Shown here: positions 1 to 11,817 of the stretch, piece after piece
Layout: every line of letters starts with the position of its first letter
How positions within the stretch are numbered: the stretch's first letter is position 1
Origin: Rotaria sordida
Lineage: Eukaryota; Rotifera; Eurotatoria; Philodinida; Philodinidae
Length of the DNA stretch: 64,000 bases
Assembly: GCA_905250125.1 (NCBI GenBank)
Contig: CAJNOL010000498.1
Location: 62,001-126,000, forward strand
Direction of reading: 5' to 3'
Notes under the pieces: generated by a model
Told to the model about the DNA's origin: nothing
What the model saw: only the letters and a program-made list of their open reading frames with translations
Database searches by the model: none
Position numbers and translations under genes: made by a program

Positions 1-298
1 TCCTAGAATTGGTTGTAGTTGGAATTTGAGTTGACTTGTGTCATTAAAAAGTCAATGTATTGCAAAGTAAGATAGATGCGGCACACTTTCTTTTGGATAT
101 GTTTTTTTATTCATAACGATTTCGCAAGGGACAAAAATATTAAATGCTTGCTTGTTTCTTCGCATAAAAATTGTCTAACAATTAAGTAAGCCAAACAATC
201 AAGTAAATGTCTCACGTTACAATTCTCATATTTTTCGCTCGCAAACAGTGATTTTGTACATGATGTTCTTCTATTTATCGTAGTAAATCAATTCTAAT
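1..298. other. Left-edge flank upstream of the first gene
   Basis: AT-rich sequence with no supported coding frame. It would contain the promoter and 5' UTR of the plus-strand gene starting at 299, but no clear TATA box or initiator is visible. Confidence 0.4.
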
Positions 299-3200
299 AT
301 GGACGTTAACAAGATTTCAGGAAGTGGCTCGAGACAGTATTCGCCACAACAAACATCAGTTCCATCCTCCAACTTATCACCATACAGAACACGATCGAAC
401 AACCGTTGTAGAAGCCCTTTTAGAATATTTCCTGAATCCAACACTAGAAGAACCTCTACCGATTGGAATACATCGAGTCGAAATAAATCCATGTCTTCCA
501 AATATCACTGGATTTCATCAACAGATGTTGAACGGCTTCGCTCTCAAGAGTCCTTGGAAAAGATGCAAAAGGTAACGGATGACCCTGAATAAATGTCTTA
601 TTTATTTCTCTAGATAAGAGTTTGCAATATTCAGTTCATTGAAGTTGAGTAACTCTTCTAACAATCATCACTTCAATGATATTGTTGACATTGATGCATT
701 GGAATATCATTCTTTCTTTTTTTTTTTGTGAAACACGATTGGTAATAAGTGTTGAAGTACATAGCAGGACAAGTAAACTCTTCTCTCCTTCACAGTGATC
801 AGTCAGATGACAAAACTGACTCTCAAGATTTAGATTCAAATTTGTACGATTTTATGGCTGGAAATGTTTGCTAAATATAACGTGTCTATAGAGTTTCTTC
901 GAGTTGTTTTTACTTTAATAAGACAAAAATATTTCAATTAATTTGGTACAAAACACTGCTCGTAAATAATGAAATGTTTTCGCAAAATTAGGCGAGGGAT
1001 TTTTAAAGAAGTTTCGAGGTATTGTTTGTTAGAGCGGGTCATCATCCATCTATGGTGAATGCGCATAGTGGCGTAACTAATTATTAGTTACTGTTTAAAT
1101 AAGGAATTGCTCCTGACGCCCACCGTCTGCCCTACAGACTGCACAGAGAAATTGCGTTGAAAGCTTGTTTCGAATGAAAAAAAAGAACTATTTTATTTAT
1201 TCACAATTAAAAGAACCTATAGATGAAAAATCATACTTTCTTCATTAAAACCAATAGATATGAAAAGATTATGTGATCATTGTAGGTTTTTTTTATATCA
1301 AACTTCGATAAAAATACAATATGTATGTAGTAACCATAACAAAATCTATCAGAGCAAATATAAGAGGAATCAAATTCAATACTTGTTTTACTAATACTTG
1401 GGGATGAAAGATTGATTTTTCTTGTTTCGATTTTTTGCTGATGGCAAAAGGAATAGGGATGAATCCTAATTGATCTTGAAGTACTAGAATTCTTGAGAAC
1501 AATTGTGCGACAGAGTTAGACACACTGCTACATATCTTTTGAGGCTAAAATTGATAGATTTATATTATCAGAAATATTCTTATCATAGGTTGAAAGTTCA
1601 GTAAATGGATAATAGTAAATTAAAGAAAACAAAACGACATTCAAATGAATTTCTTTGGAATCTTTCATATTTCATAGAAATCTACTTCTGAGTCGCATAC
1701 TAGATCAAAGAGCATCAAATACCTTGAAATGATGCATCGTCAGTCTTAATCCAGTCTATTGAAATAATATTCATGATTACAAGTAGTTTAATTATAATCA
1801 ACACTCTATTTATCGTTTAATTTGAGAGGCACTCGTGATCAATCGTGCAAAATTCGTTAACAAGTTCAACTGCAATGAAGTAGACATCGCTATGTTGACA
1901 AAGGAGCCAGTATTAGTAGGCACCAATGGTGATGATCATCTGTTCGATATTACCAATGATGCAGCAAATGTCGAAGAGATGAGCTATCGTTTAGCATGTA
2001 TAGCCAAAGCGATGCTCGACAAAATTGAGAATCTTTGTAAAGTCACAAAATTTCGATTTGACAAAAAATTTCGACTTGAATTTCGGCCAGTCTCCTTCTA
2101 TGAGGATGCAACTGAAACATCCCACAATAACAATTGGGAACTACGCATGAACTTGGATCCAGTGGTTTGGTTTGACTGGAAGTGGAATGATGCATCATCA
2201 TCGTATGATGATCAGAGAGAATTTCTTGTCATTGCTCGTGACTATGTCGACAAGTATCAAAATTTTATACGTGAAGAATATTTGGATGCGCCAAAACAAA
2301 ATCCATTGGCCTTGAAACGCTATAACCCAAATCAGATGATGAATATGGAAGACGGCGATCTTCCTTCAGCTACACTTATTTGTCCGGAAAAGGTAGCAGG
2401 ACAACAAAGGCAAGACGGCAAGTGTGGTCATTATATCATCGGTGAAACAGTGGTTATGGAATGGCCTATTTGCTCAGGTGAGAAAGAGATAATGAGTGAG
2501 AGATAAATTTGTACCGAGACTTCAGTTCTTGGATCTTAAGTTTGATCTTATTCCATTCAATGATGATGCTTGTGGATGTGTTTTACTAACATATATTTGT
2601 GGTGCACAATACGTCAGATTTTATTTTGCCTTTAGTAAACTGTAATAAAGAAAAAGAAATAAGTTATCCCTTCGTGAATATTGACTATTGTTGTCCGAAA
2701 ATTTTGCTAGATCCATCATTGATTACTCGCAAGTATTGTCAACTTTTTATAGGAGAATGATTCAACTAGATCCCTACCATACTTACAGAAAGTAGCTTCT
2801 TTCAATGTTAAAATTTTAGCGTTTGGTAGAGTTCAAGTAGATGATAATTTTTCTATTAACAGCTTTCAACTCGCATGATCTTTTATTTAATTTTGAAATC
2901 TTCTTACCATTTTTCACTTCTATCGATCAAACGAATATCTGATTCCATATGATATTCTATCTCGACAATGTGCATAGCATATAAGACAATCTAAAAGAAT
3001 GATGAAAATTGTGTCAAGCAAAAAGTGATTTTTGAAATCGTCTAAGATCATAGGACATATAGAGAAATAGAACTGAGTTTATTCTACAACTGAACATACT
3101 TGGTTTTCTAAGGCATTTATTCTAGTATCTAAATACTATGAGAGAAATATTTTCAAATTTGAAGAAAAATGATATTATCTTATCAATGACTGAATCATAT

Positions 3201-6200
3201 AAATAGTGTTTTCGTCCAATTCAGTACACTAACACTACTTGAGTCAGAAAATACCTATCTGGTTAAAAAGGTCATTATCTTCTTTTGACTTGAATGGATT
3301 GGTCGATGAACTCTCAATGCATACGATCAGTTAGCACTTTGAAACGATGCAATTGTGAAGGCGATCTTCTTTTCGAGGCCTGCTATCAAATTGGAAGCGC
3401 TCGTTTCGATAGAGCCTTCAACTATCTTACGAAATTCATGAAGATCAACAACGAAGACAACAAATCACCATAAAGATAGAAAGATCTCGATATTAACATT
3501 ATCAGCTAGTGTCGAGTGTCTAAGATCATTAAACTCATCATCACTTAGTTTTTGAAAATTCTGCTATTGAAGAAGAAGAAAACATCTAATGCACAAAGAA
3601 AAATATAATGATGTTTTGCAATTGTTCGATACTTCACCATTATGCGACGCATAAGTGTTTTAGTCATGAAATAATGTTGACGACTGTTATCATACTTTTT
3701 CAGACGACATACTAATGTTCTTCATAGAAAAATGGTAGATTCTATAATTAAAATACGACGTTTTATGTGACAATGGTCGAAACTACTCAACAATCTCGAA
3801 GAAATCTCAACCATTGAAGATGAGTGTCGATGATTCGAATCATTTGATCGAAGGACCAGAAACTCTCTCTTTAATAAAAACTGTAAGAATGGTCAGATTT
3901 GTCTGCTTGTCGTTGCACCATGGAATTTTGAATTCAAACATTAGAGAAAAGATGATACGGCATACAGTATCAGGCTTAATAATCTCTCTCCTTAACAAAG
4001 TTGACGGACGATGATGCTTGTCTCTTCACCAAGCGTTTTTTAATCTATGATTGCGCCAGTCCATCGATTATCTTGGTGGAAACGTCTTTGACGCTAGCTT
4101 TGTCTTCGTCCAATTCGATTGAGGTAGAACTATGGTTCCTTATAGCAACAAAAATAACAAACAGCACATTGGAATATAGATCAGACAACACCAATCACAA
4201 TTCATGTTAAATTTGATGAAGAGTATCACTATATCGTCAACCTTATTGATTATGGCAGTCACGTATTAAATTCCATATGGTATGCGCAAAATGTAATCGT
4301 GAATTTTATCACAAAAAAAAGTATCCTCAAGTTAAGAAGATCAATTGAGCTTAAATCTTTTCGATCACTAAAGATACTAAGGTTTCATGTAACGATATGA
4401 GTGCAAATGATGAGACCTACATTGATCAGAGCATCATTACACGGTAATATCAGAAGTTATCTTCAACTCAGTTGGTATTCGACTTTAGGAGATTCACATT
4501 TCAGACAACTGATTGATTTGTCACTGGAGAATAAATCCGATTGACAGTGTCTTCTTACCTACGGAGCATGCCGAACAACATTATAAGGTCCATCTAAAAG
4601 ATCCTTTCGAAGTAACTTATCTTTGATCATCAGTAATCTCCTTATTGATCAACTATTTTAGATTTTGTCCTTTCCATAGATAAGCTGCCAGGTATTTGCA
4701 GCTAATATCAGTTCGATCCTCAAAGAAATAGCACGATTGTGTAATAATCATTTTCATCTTCTTCCATATTGTATTCGTTCACATATAATTTTCAAACACT
4801 TATTCATTGCTGGTAAGAGACGTTTCTCTCTCCTCAGAAAGCTGAGTATGCTCAGCTGTAGAGTAAACTCAGTTCTATTTCTTTGAATGTCCTGCGATTC
4901 TAGGCGATTCCAAAGAACACATGCTTTGCTTGACACAACGTTCATCATTCTTTTAATTTTTCTTAAATCTTAGTTATCATTATACTTCATCATAATTCTT
5001 CCGAAGCTGTTTAATAATATTTAAGTAATATTGTACACTAATATACTATACACATTGTCAAGTTAGAAAATCATATGTAATGAGGTGTTCGCTTGATCAA
5101 TGGAAGTAACAAAATGAGAAGAGGACTTTAACATACTTGCAAAATTAGATAAAAGGTCGTGCGAGTCGAAAGTCATTAATAGTTAACCGTCTGCATTCTA
5201 AATATTGACACATTTTTTAAATTCTGATTCGATAAAAAAAAAAAGGGATCATTCATAAGAACTTAACATGCATTGAAAAGAAAACTGAAAATTAAACAAG
5301 CAAACCCCAATGACTCGAGAGAACTTCCACCGACAGTTACCGAAAAATCGTCTGCCAGATGTGGCAAACAATTTTTTCTTCACTGTAAATTGCTTTTCAT
5401 TTTAGTCTCTCTGAGAATTCACATTATAATCCGTTTTTTATGAGAAATAAAAGGCAGAATATAGTATATCTGTAGATTTCTTATAAATGGACAAAAGAAC
5501 TATAAATGTCGTAGAGAAGCTGTTTCAATTTCAAGTATATAGAGCAAAACAAAATAACAAGGATTCTTTTTTCATCGCTTGTTTTATGTCGATTTTTCCT
5601 TGTACGTCTGCTCTAGATCAGTGCTCGTACCATGCTTTTATTTAAAATGAAATAGTAAAAATATAATTTCGAAAAACCGAATTTAAATTTTCCGAACTAG
5701 TTTATTCATAGCACAGTATGCAGAAATGAACAGTTGTTCATTTGATGACGTTTACTTTCTGAAATTGAGAAAATACTTCGGAAATATGATCCATACAGAT
5801 GTGAATGTGAGTGTTGACCTTCTTTTCATCTATCCACTACGTCTTCAAATTCATTGCGAGGAATGGAAGATATTCTAAAATTACACATAGAAATAGAACA
5901 ATACAATAGACATGCCAGCTGTTCATGTGCTTTTACTGTAGTTATAAGCGATGATCTTCCACCACAATACAACTACGGACTAAAATTTCATCATCAAACG
6001 TCAAGTTTCATTTTTACAAATAAAAAAGAGTATGTGCGCGATCTACTTTTACATCCTACTCCACCATGGCATATCGTTAATCGTGAACTTGTTTGTTTAC
6101 CTCTATTTTGGACTACGGCTATCTATACTTGTCGACTTCTTCGCAACGAACTTCGTCGTAAGAAACATTCAAATGACGTGATATGGCCAGTCGATGCAAT

Positions 6201-6687
6201 CGCAATCAATTTCGGTCAATGGGAATCGGCCTCTTCAATGGAAAAATACGGGTTTGATTGTCATGGTCATGCTCACTTTTTGCTCACGTTCGATTTTATC
6301 GATCAGTGCAATGACAATTTCTTTCGTCCACTTAAAGGTCGTCAAGAGACACCACCCAATTATTTATATGACAATGCTATACTTCTTGAACGTGAACGTT
6401 TGCTTTCCTACGAAATGCGAGCCCATCAACAAGACATGAGAACTTGCTTAGCCAAAATTAAAGAGATTCAAGAAAATGAAGCACAACGAGATGAGAAAAT
6501 CAATAAAATACTCGCTTTGTTAGAACGACAGGCCGAAAATCAGAATAATAGTCGAGATGCTAGTACTCATGAGCCGTTGTTAAGCAATCGATCTTCGTAC
6601 TCTCACACGAGCCTTCATTATTCTTACCTCAATTCATACTCGAATGTGCGATATTCGTACTTGACTCATTCTCGAGAAAGTCCATAG
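299..6687 (+). CDS. Three-exon gene for a HIT-like motif protein with coiled-coil tail (paralog A)
   Basis: Function not recognised. Model: exons 299-571, 1829-2477 and 5942-6687, introns in phase 0 and phase 1, joined frame of 1668 nt (555 aa). Donors are AAG|GTAACG and CAG|GTGAGA; the last acceptor follows a pyrimidine-rich CTTTTACTGTAG. The start is the first ATG of exon 1. The N-terminus (about 1-91) is Ser/Arg/Asn-rich. The middle domain (about 105-305) contains EPVLVG, FDITND, FRLEFRP and NLDPVVWFD. The third exon has PPWHIVNRE, LPLFW and CHGHAHFLL, giving a histidine-triad-like H415-x-H417-x-H419, then a charged heptad-like helix and a Ser/Tyr-rich tail. The paralog at 14212-11818 matches throughout, with the same intron phases and the same 649-nt middle exon, which is the main support for the model. 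A HIT-fold hydrolase or transferase is possible by motif only. Confidence 0.7.
572..1828 (+). other. Intron 1 of paralog A
   Basis: 1257-bp intron; the corresponding intron of paralog B is 57 bp. No conserved coding frame is visible. It holds a small perfect palindrome at 1073-1091 (9-bp arms around one base) inside a slightly GC-richer patch at about 1030-1160, which may mark an old insertion. Confidence 0.5.
2478..5941 (+). other. Intron 2 of paralog A, with degenerate coding-like debris
   Basis: 3464-bp intron; the corresponding intron of paralog B is 883 bp. From about 3290 to 4680 the base composition and short open stretches on the plus strand (for example 3814-4014 and 4001-4210) look like a decayed gene or retroelement broken by stops and frameshifts. 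I could not assign it to a family. The rest is AT-rich with nothing recognisable. Confidence 0.4.
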
Positions 6688-9600
6688 TTCTCATCTCTGA
6701 ATGATCATAACAAATCAAAGTGAATGTGATGACTTTATTAATTTTTTCTTACGAATATTTTTCGAAACAATTTTTTCCTATCAAAAGAGGATTTGTAAAC
6801 CTCTGATCTATTATCAAAGTTTTTCTGTTTAAAGGAGACACATTCCATATTTTGTTTGAACAATTTTAATCAAGTGTGACTATTATCTTAAAGATCTGTC
6901 CCATAGATATTTTCTTCTTATTTGCATTAACTTTTTTTTGTAACTAGCTAAGGTATATAATATGAAAACATCTGACGAACCGGAACGAATGGTAATCTCA
7001 GCAACAACACGTCGAAAAAGATGACAAAAACAGATATTTTCGACAGCTATTCAATCAAGTTATGATACTCCAATGATAAAATCAGATCGAGAATTCTGCT
7101 TTGAGTAGATTCAAAACTGCGTTTCTCTTTCTGTATTGTCTATCAGAGATGGAACCGGTTCGGTTTGGCGTATGGGTGTGGATATTGATTTGAGCGAAGA
7201 GAAGACCCACTTGCACATCCTAACGAAAAGAACAACAGTAAACTGGAGACATCACTTTTTTTCGATATATAGTTTCGACATTTTTTTTTTCGATATTTTC
7301 ATTTGCCACTAAACTACAACACCAAAAGTAAACGACGTCATTATACTAGAATCGTGCGGCAACTTTTTTTCGTGTCGTTTCCGTTCACGCTGAAAAGCCA
7401 ATTCCAGCAATTCCTTTTTCGTTTTTATGTGTTGAGAATGTGCTGAACTTTACAGCTCTTGTCTGGTTGTCAAGTTGTGTTTATTGCAAATCAAGAAAAA
7501 AAAAATTAGTGAGTGTTTGACAATGAAAAAAGACAAGTCTCTGAACTATATAAAATATAACGTCAATCAATCTAATTTTTTCACAATTTTAAGTCTAGAC
7601 TAAATACAACAATGCATTAATTTCTTTTAATTCGAAAAGTTAAATATGTAAATGTTAAACATTTTATTCTATGAAAAAAAAATACAATAGCTAGTAAATA
7701 CATATTATTGGCGAGCATATACGCAAGAACAATATCATATCAACATGATCTTTCATTTGATAAAAAATAATAAATGAAAAAGTTTTGTGGTTACTNNNNN
7801 NNNNNNNNNNNNNNNNNNNNNNNNNNNNNNNNNNNNNNNNNNNNNNNNNNNNNNNNNNNNNNNNNNNNNNNNNNNNNNNNNNNNNNNNNNNNNNNTAAAA
7901 GTTGTTTATTCTGATCTACTCTGTTGCATTATGTTATATTATATTAAAAAATCCATGTATCTATTATAATATATCTGAATATTAAAAGAAACAATAAATC
8001 GCGACGGTTTTTAGTAATGTAAATTAATAAATATCCCTTCGTTGCAGCCAATCAGCTTATACAAATCGCGATTCTTACCTTTTTTTTTCCTTGTAAATAG
8101 AATGAATGTTGTGAAGAAAATTGTGAGTATTTATAGTGCTTGAATATTTAATAATATTTCACATCAGTGATAAAGAAAGAAAAATAAATGGCATAACTCT
8201 GATAAAATTTTGCTTTTCTCTGAGTTTTTACCCACTGAAAACTAAATGCGTAAAAACATATAAAACTATATGTTGCTTAACCATTCCTACGAGAAAATAA
8301 TGTAATAAATTTAGAATGAACAATTTACTCTGTGCGCGAGTGTATAGTCTTATTGTGGGAAAAATGATAAAACATCAATAAATTTTGTCTGCTATATGTC
8401 AAATGATCTACTTTCTTATTTATATATTCAATACATCATTCCCGGGCAAATTTAATTTTGAAAAGATTTTTTCTGGTCGAATAAATACATATCAAAATTA
8501 AAACTATATGTTAGAATCTCATATACTTTTTCTACAGTCTTTCATTTGATTAATCACAATAAACGAAAAAAAATGTTGAATTTACTATTAATAGGTCAAC
8601 TTCTGTGAAGTACTGATAGAAAAGAAAAAACTGCCAAACCAGCGTCAATATATGAAGTAATCAAAACTATTTTATCAAAAACTATTACGCTCGTTTTTTT
8701 GTCATCACGATACAAGTAGAATATATCGAGTAAGAGGCAATCGCACATAAAAAAAAACATGTGATATCTCGTCTAGAGAAACATCTGGAAGTTGATAAGA
8801 AAAAACGAAAAAAATTTTTTGGGCAAAAAGAGAGAGGATACTTATTCAACAGAATCATTGCCTGGAGAAAAATAATTGTATCGTTCCATCATGTAAATCA
8901 AACCTCGCTCATTATTTATTTTACCTATTGATAATTGCCATTACCAAAATAGAAATAGAAAAAATTACAATAAAGTTAAACTTTTACATGATTATATGTT
9001 TTTTTAATTTTTTTTTATTAAAAAGTTTCTAAAAATAACTTCAAACCAATTTAGAAAAAACATTTTTTTCGCGAGAAAACAAAATACATCTCAGTTCTAA
9101 AACTATTTGATTTGTATAAAAAATAACTGTACCATAAATTTTGCTGTGCATAACCAGTAGATATTATCATCCATTGTATTTATTTCATCAGACGGAAGAT
9201 TTTGTCCATTGATAATGAATTTTTTTGATAGATATTGTTGTTTGTATAGTAGGAAGTTTCTTCCGACGACTTTGTAATTCTTGTACAAGCAGGTTCGAGA
9301 AAATTTAATTTCTTTCTAAGATTGGTTAAATCATCAACAGAATTAATTTATCTTCATCATTCATTAAATCATAAGCATTTTCATTAAAATTCATAGGAAA
9401 TGATGGGCAACCAAACATATGTTCAAAACGTTCATCAAATAGTTATCATCATTCTATTAATTTCATTAAATGATAATAATGATGTTGAATCTTCTTCATT
9501 AGATATATGAATATAAGTTACTAAAAGACATCATTCTAATATTAATAGAAATGACCAACTATAAGGCATTCCTCAGGGAATTATCAGACATGTTGTTTAT

Positions 9601-10593
9601 ATTAAAATAACTATGATTATGCACTAAAATGTATTTATATTATTGAGAATACGATGATAATCAATGTACGTGTCATCTATCACATCGTTTTATAAATTTC
9701 ATATTCGTTATTTTTTCTCTCTTTGTATCTGTTCTCAATCATGTAAAACTAAAAACATAGATTGATCCTCGAACTGATTTCGTACCAGAACTGCCAATAG
9801 GCCATTTTTTTACATTTGATAATCCATTTCCACCACAGTACAAACACAAAATTTACTATCCAATTGTATGGATCTAAACAAATTGTTCTATCAGCCAATA
9901 TAAGTTCTTTGATACTAAATTGACATTCGATTCAAGTATTTGTTGTTGAAATTAAATGAACCTGTCAAAGTACTTCCAAATAATAATGCAATGCATCACA
10001 ATTTGATTTCGAAACGTAAGAGCCAAGACAATAACTTTAGTTTGGTTTCATATTATATGAACGGATCAGATCAGGTCGGCAACTCTGTTACTTCCTAAAT
10101 TTGTCTAATCTTTCCATGTGATAAGAACATTCGATTAATTTTTTAAAGCCGATATAAATTAAAAAAGAATCGGGAAATTATTTTTTGTTTGATTCTATAG
10201 AATCTATCTCAAAAGTAAATTATTGTCATAATTAAAATAACGAAACTAGTATTTTTGGTAAGATATCAATGTCACAAACAATGCGCTTTTCTGGCGATAG
10301 TGTCTTCAGAAAAATTTTAATATACCAAGAACGGAACAATATTGTTTCAAACGGCTTGCTTCAGAATTCTTGAAACTATTTCCTCTACAACATATATTAA
10401 ATTGAGCAACATCTGTGGGAGTCGGCGGTGGCTTATGTGGACTGGCTCTTATATACCTAAATTGTTAATAACTTAAAATTTGAATAACTTAATTCAAGCT
10501 CGCCATCATCAGCTCATATTTTTAATTTGGTAGTATCTCATTGAAGGTGATAGTTTGACTCGAACATAGACATAGTTCATCAAATCAACTGAC
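6688..10593. other. Gene-free stretch between paralog A and the TPR pseudogene
   Basis: AT-rich non-coding sequence including an assembly gap. Around 7160-7225 there is a short G-rich/C-rich pair resembling other TGTGGG-type motifs in the window. A short plus-strand open stretch near 9770-9880 reads like a coding remnant but is soon interrupted. No intact gene is supported. Confidence 0.5.
7796..7895. other. Assembly gap of 100 N
   Basis: Exactly 100 consecutive N, the conventional length for a gap of unknown size. Sequence on either side is AT-rich and non-coding. The true distance between paralog A and the features to its right is therefore uncertain. Confidence 0.99.
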
Positions 10594-11255
10594 ATGACAA
10601 ACAGTTTCATTGTCAGAGGTATTGTCGCGAAAAAGGGAGAGCACGACTCGAGCCTTACGTGGCATTATAAATCAGTTCAGATGTCATTAAGAACACTTGA
10701 ATCAGATGATCTCGATTTCGCACAGATCTACAACAGTATCGTTGTTGTTAAGTGGAGAAAAGGCAAATACAAACAAGCTCTTGAATCATACAACAAGGCA
10801 TTGGACATTTGAAAGTGAACTTACGGCGAGAAGCATCCTAAAATAGCCACGTACTTGAATAACATGGCTGGTACCTATCAGAATGAAAAGAAATACTTGG
10901 AGGCATTTGTGTGTCACCAGATGGCATTGTCCATTTGCATAACATATCTTCCGATCGATCATCCTGGCTTAGCTATGTCGTATAATAACATTACCATCGT
11001 TTATTGATATCTCGGTCAATTTAATTTTGCATTAGAGCATGGAAATCTTTTTTTGACAATCTTCAAAAATTTTCTATCTCATGAACATTCTCATGTTGCA
11101 ACAGTGCTTGGAAATATAGGACTTATTCATGAGAACAAAAAATGATTTGCAACAAGCTTTATTTTATTACAAAAAGTCAGTCACCAGATATCGTCACTCA
11201 TTGTTTCTCACACATCATGACCTTGTACAAATTGATAAAGAAAGTACTTGATCGG
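10594..11255 (+). pseudogene. Decayed TPR / kinesin-light-chain-like protein gene
   Basis: Tetratricopeptide-repeat protein remnant. The first 72 codons read openly and contain a TPR helix pair ending YKQALESYNKALDI, followed by a stop. Further plus-strand segments continue the pattern: ATYLNNMAGTYQNEKKYLEA, then DHPGLAMSYNNI, an in-frame stop, LGQFNFALEH, HSHVATVLGNIGLIHENKK, and after a frameshift DLQQALFYYKKS. The roughly 42-residue spacing with P-x-H-P and YNNIG-like signatures is typical of the TPR arrays expanded in bdelloid rotifers (known from the family). At least two stops and one frameshift make it a pseudogene. No start context or splice model rescues it. Confidence 0.8.
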
Positions 11256-11289
11256 ACGGATACAGAAAAATGTCATGAAATGCAAACCG

Positions 11290-11420
11290 AAAGGTACAAT
11301 ATATCTTGAAGTGTGGGCGCTGATGGATGTGCCTGTGTGGTTTTTCTTTTCACCCATTCAATCACTCACATCAATATCCTAAGATAACCACCTATCCGAA
11401 CCTCACAGCAGACATCTCTG
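11290..11420. repeat. Short imperfect inverted repeat with TGTGGG-like motif
   Basis: A GTGTGGGCG...GATGTG...GTGTGG stretch is followed within about 40 bp by its C-rich counterpart (TTCACCCATTC...CACTCACATC). It resembles the clearer hairpins near 57.63 and 63.30 kb and follows directly on the TPR pseudogene. Confidence 0.35.
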
Positions 11421-11817
11421 TTATTTGCTTTAATTCGTCATCGTAACATGTATTTTGATTAGATTAAGTTATTTACTTCTTGAAGTAATCATAATAAACA
11501 ACTCTTAGGTTTTTTTTTCTAAAAGCACCTCACATGCCGTTTGCTTTTACATGTACTACTTTTCAAGAAGAAAGAGAATCTGTGAAATGTGTAAGAAACA
11601 GTAAACAAAGAAGTTGATCATTACGCTTTACTCGAAGAGATAAATGATCACATCGACTTAGATGCATGCTATAATGAAGTAATAAAGGGAATAATAAAGA
11701 AATATGTACCTTACCAAAACAGTATGTCCTTAAAAAAATATATTGAAAGGATAAGATTTGTTTTGTTTCAATTATATGAAAAGAATTTTGCTTATTACAA
11801 ATAAATCTCGATAAAAG

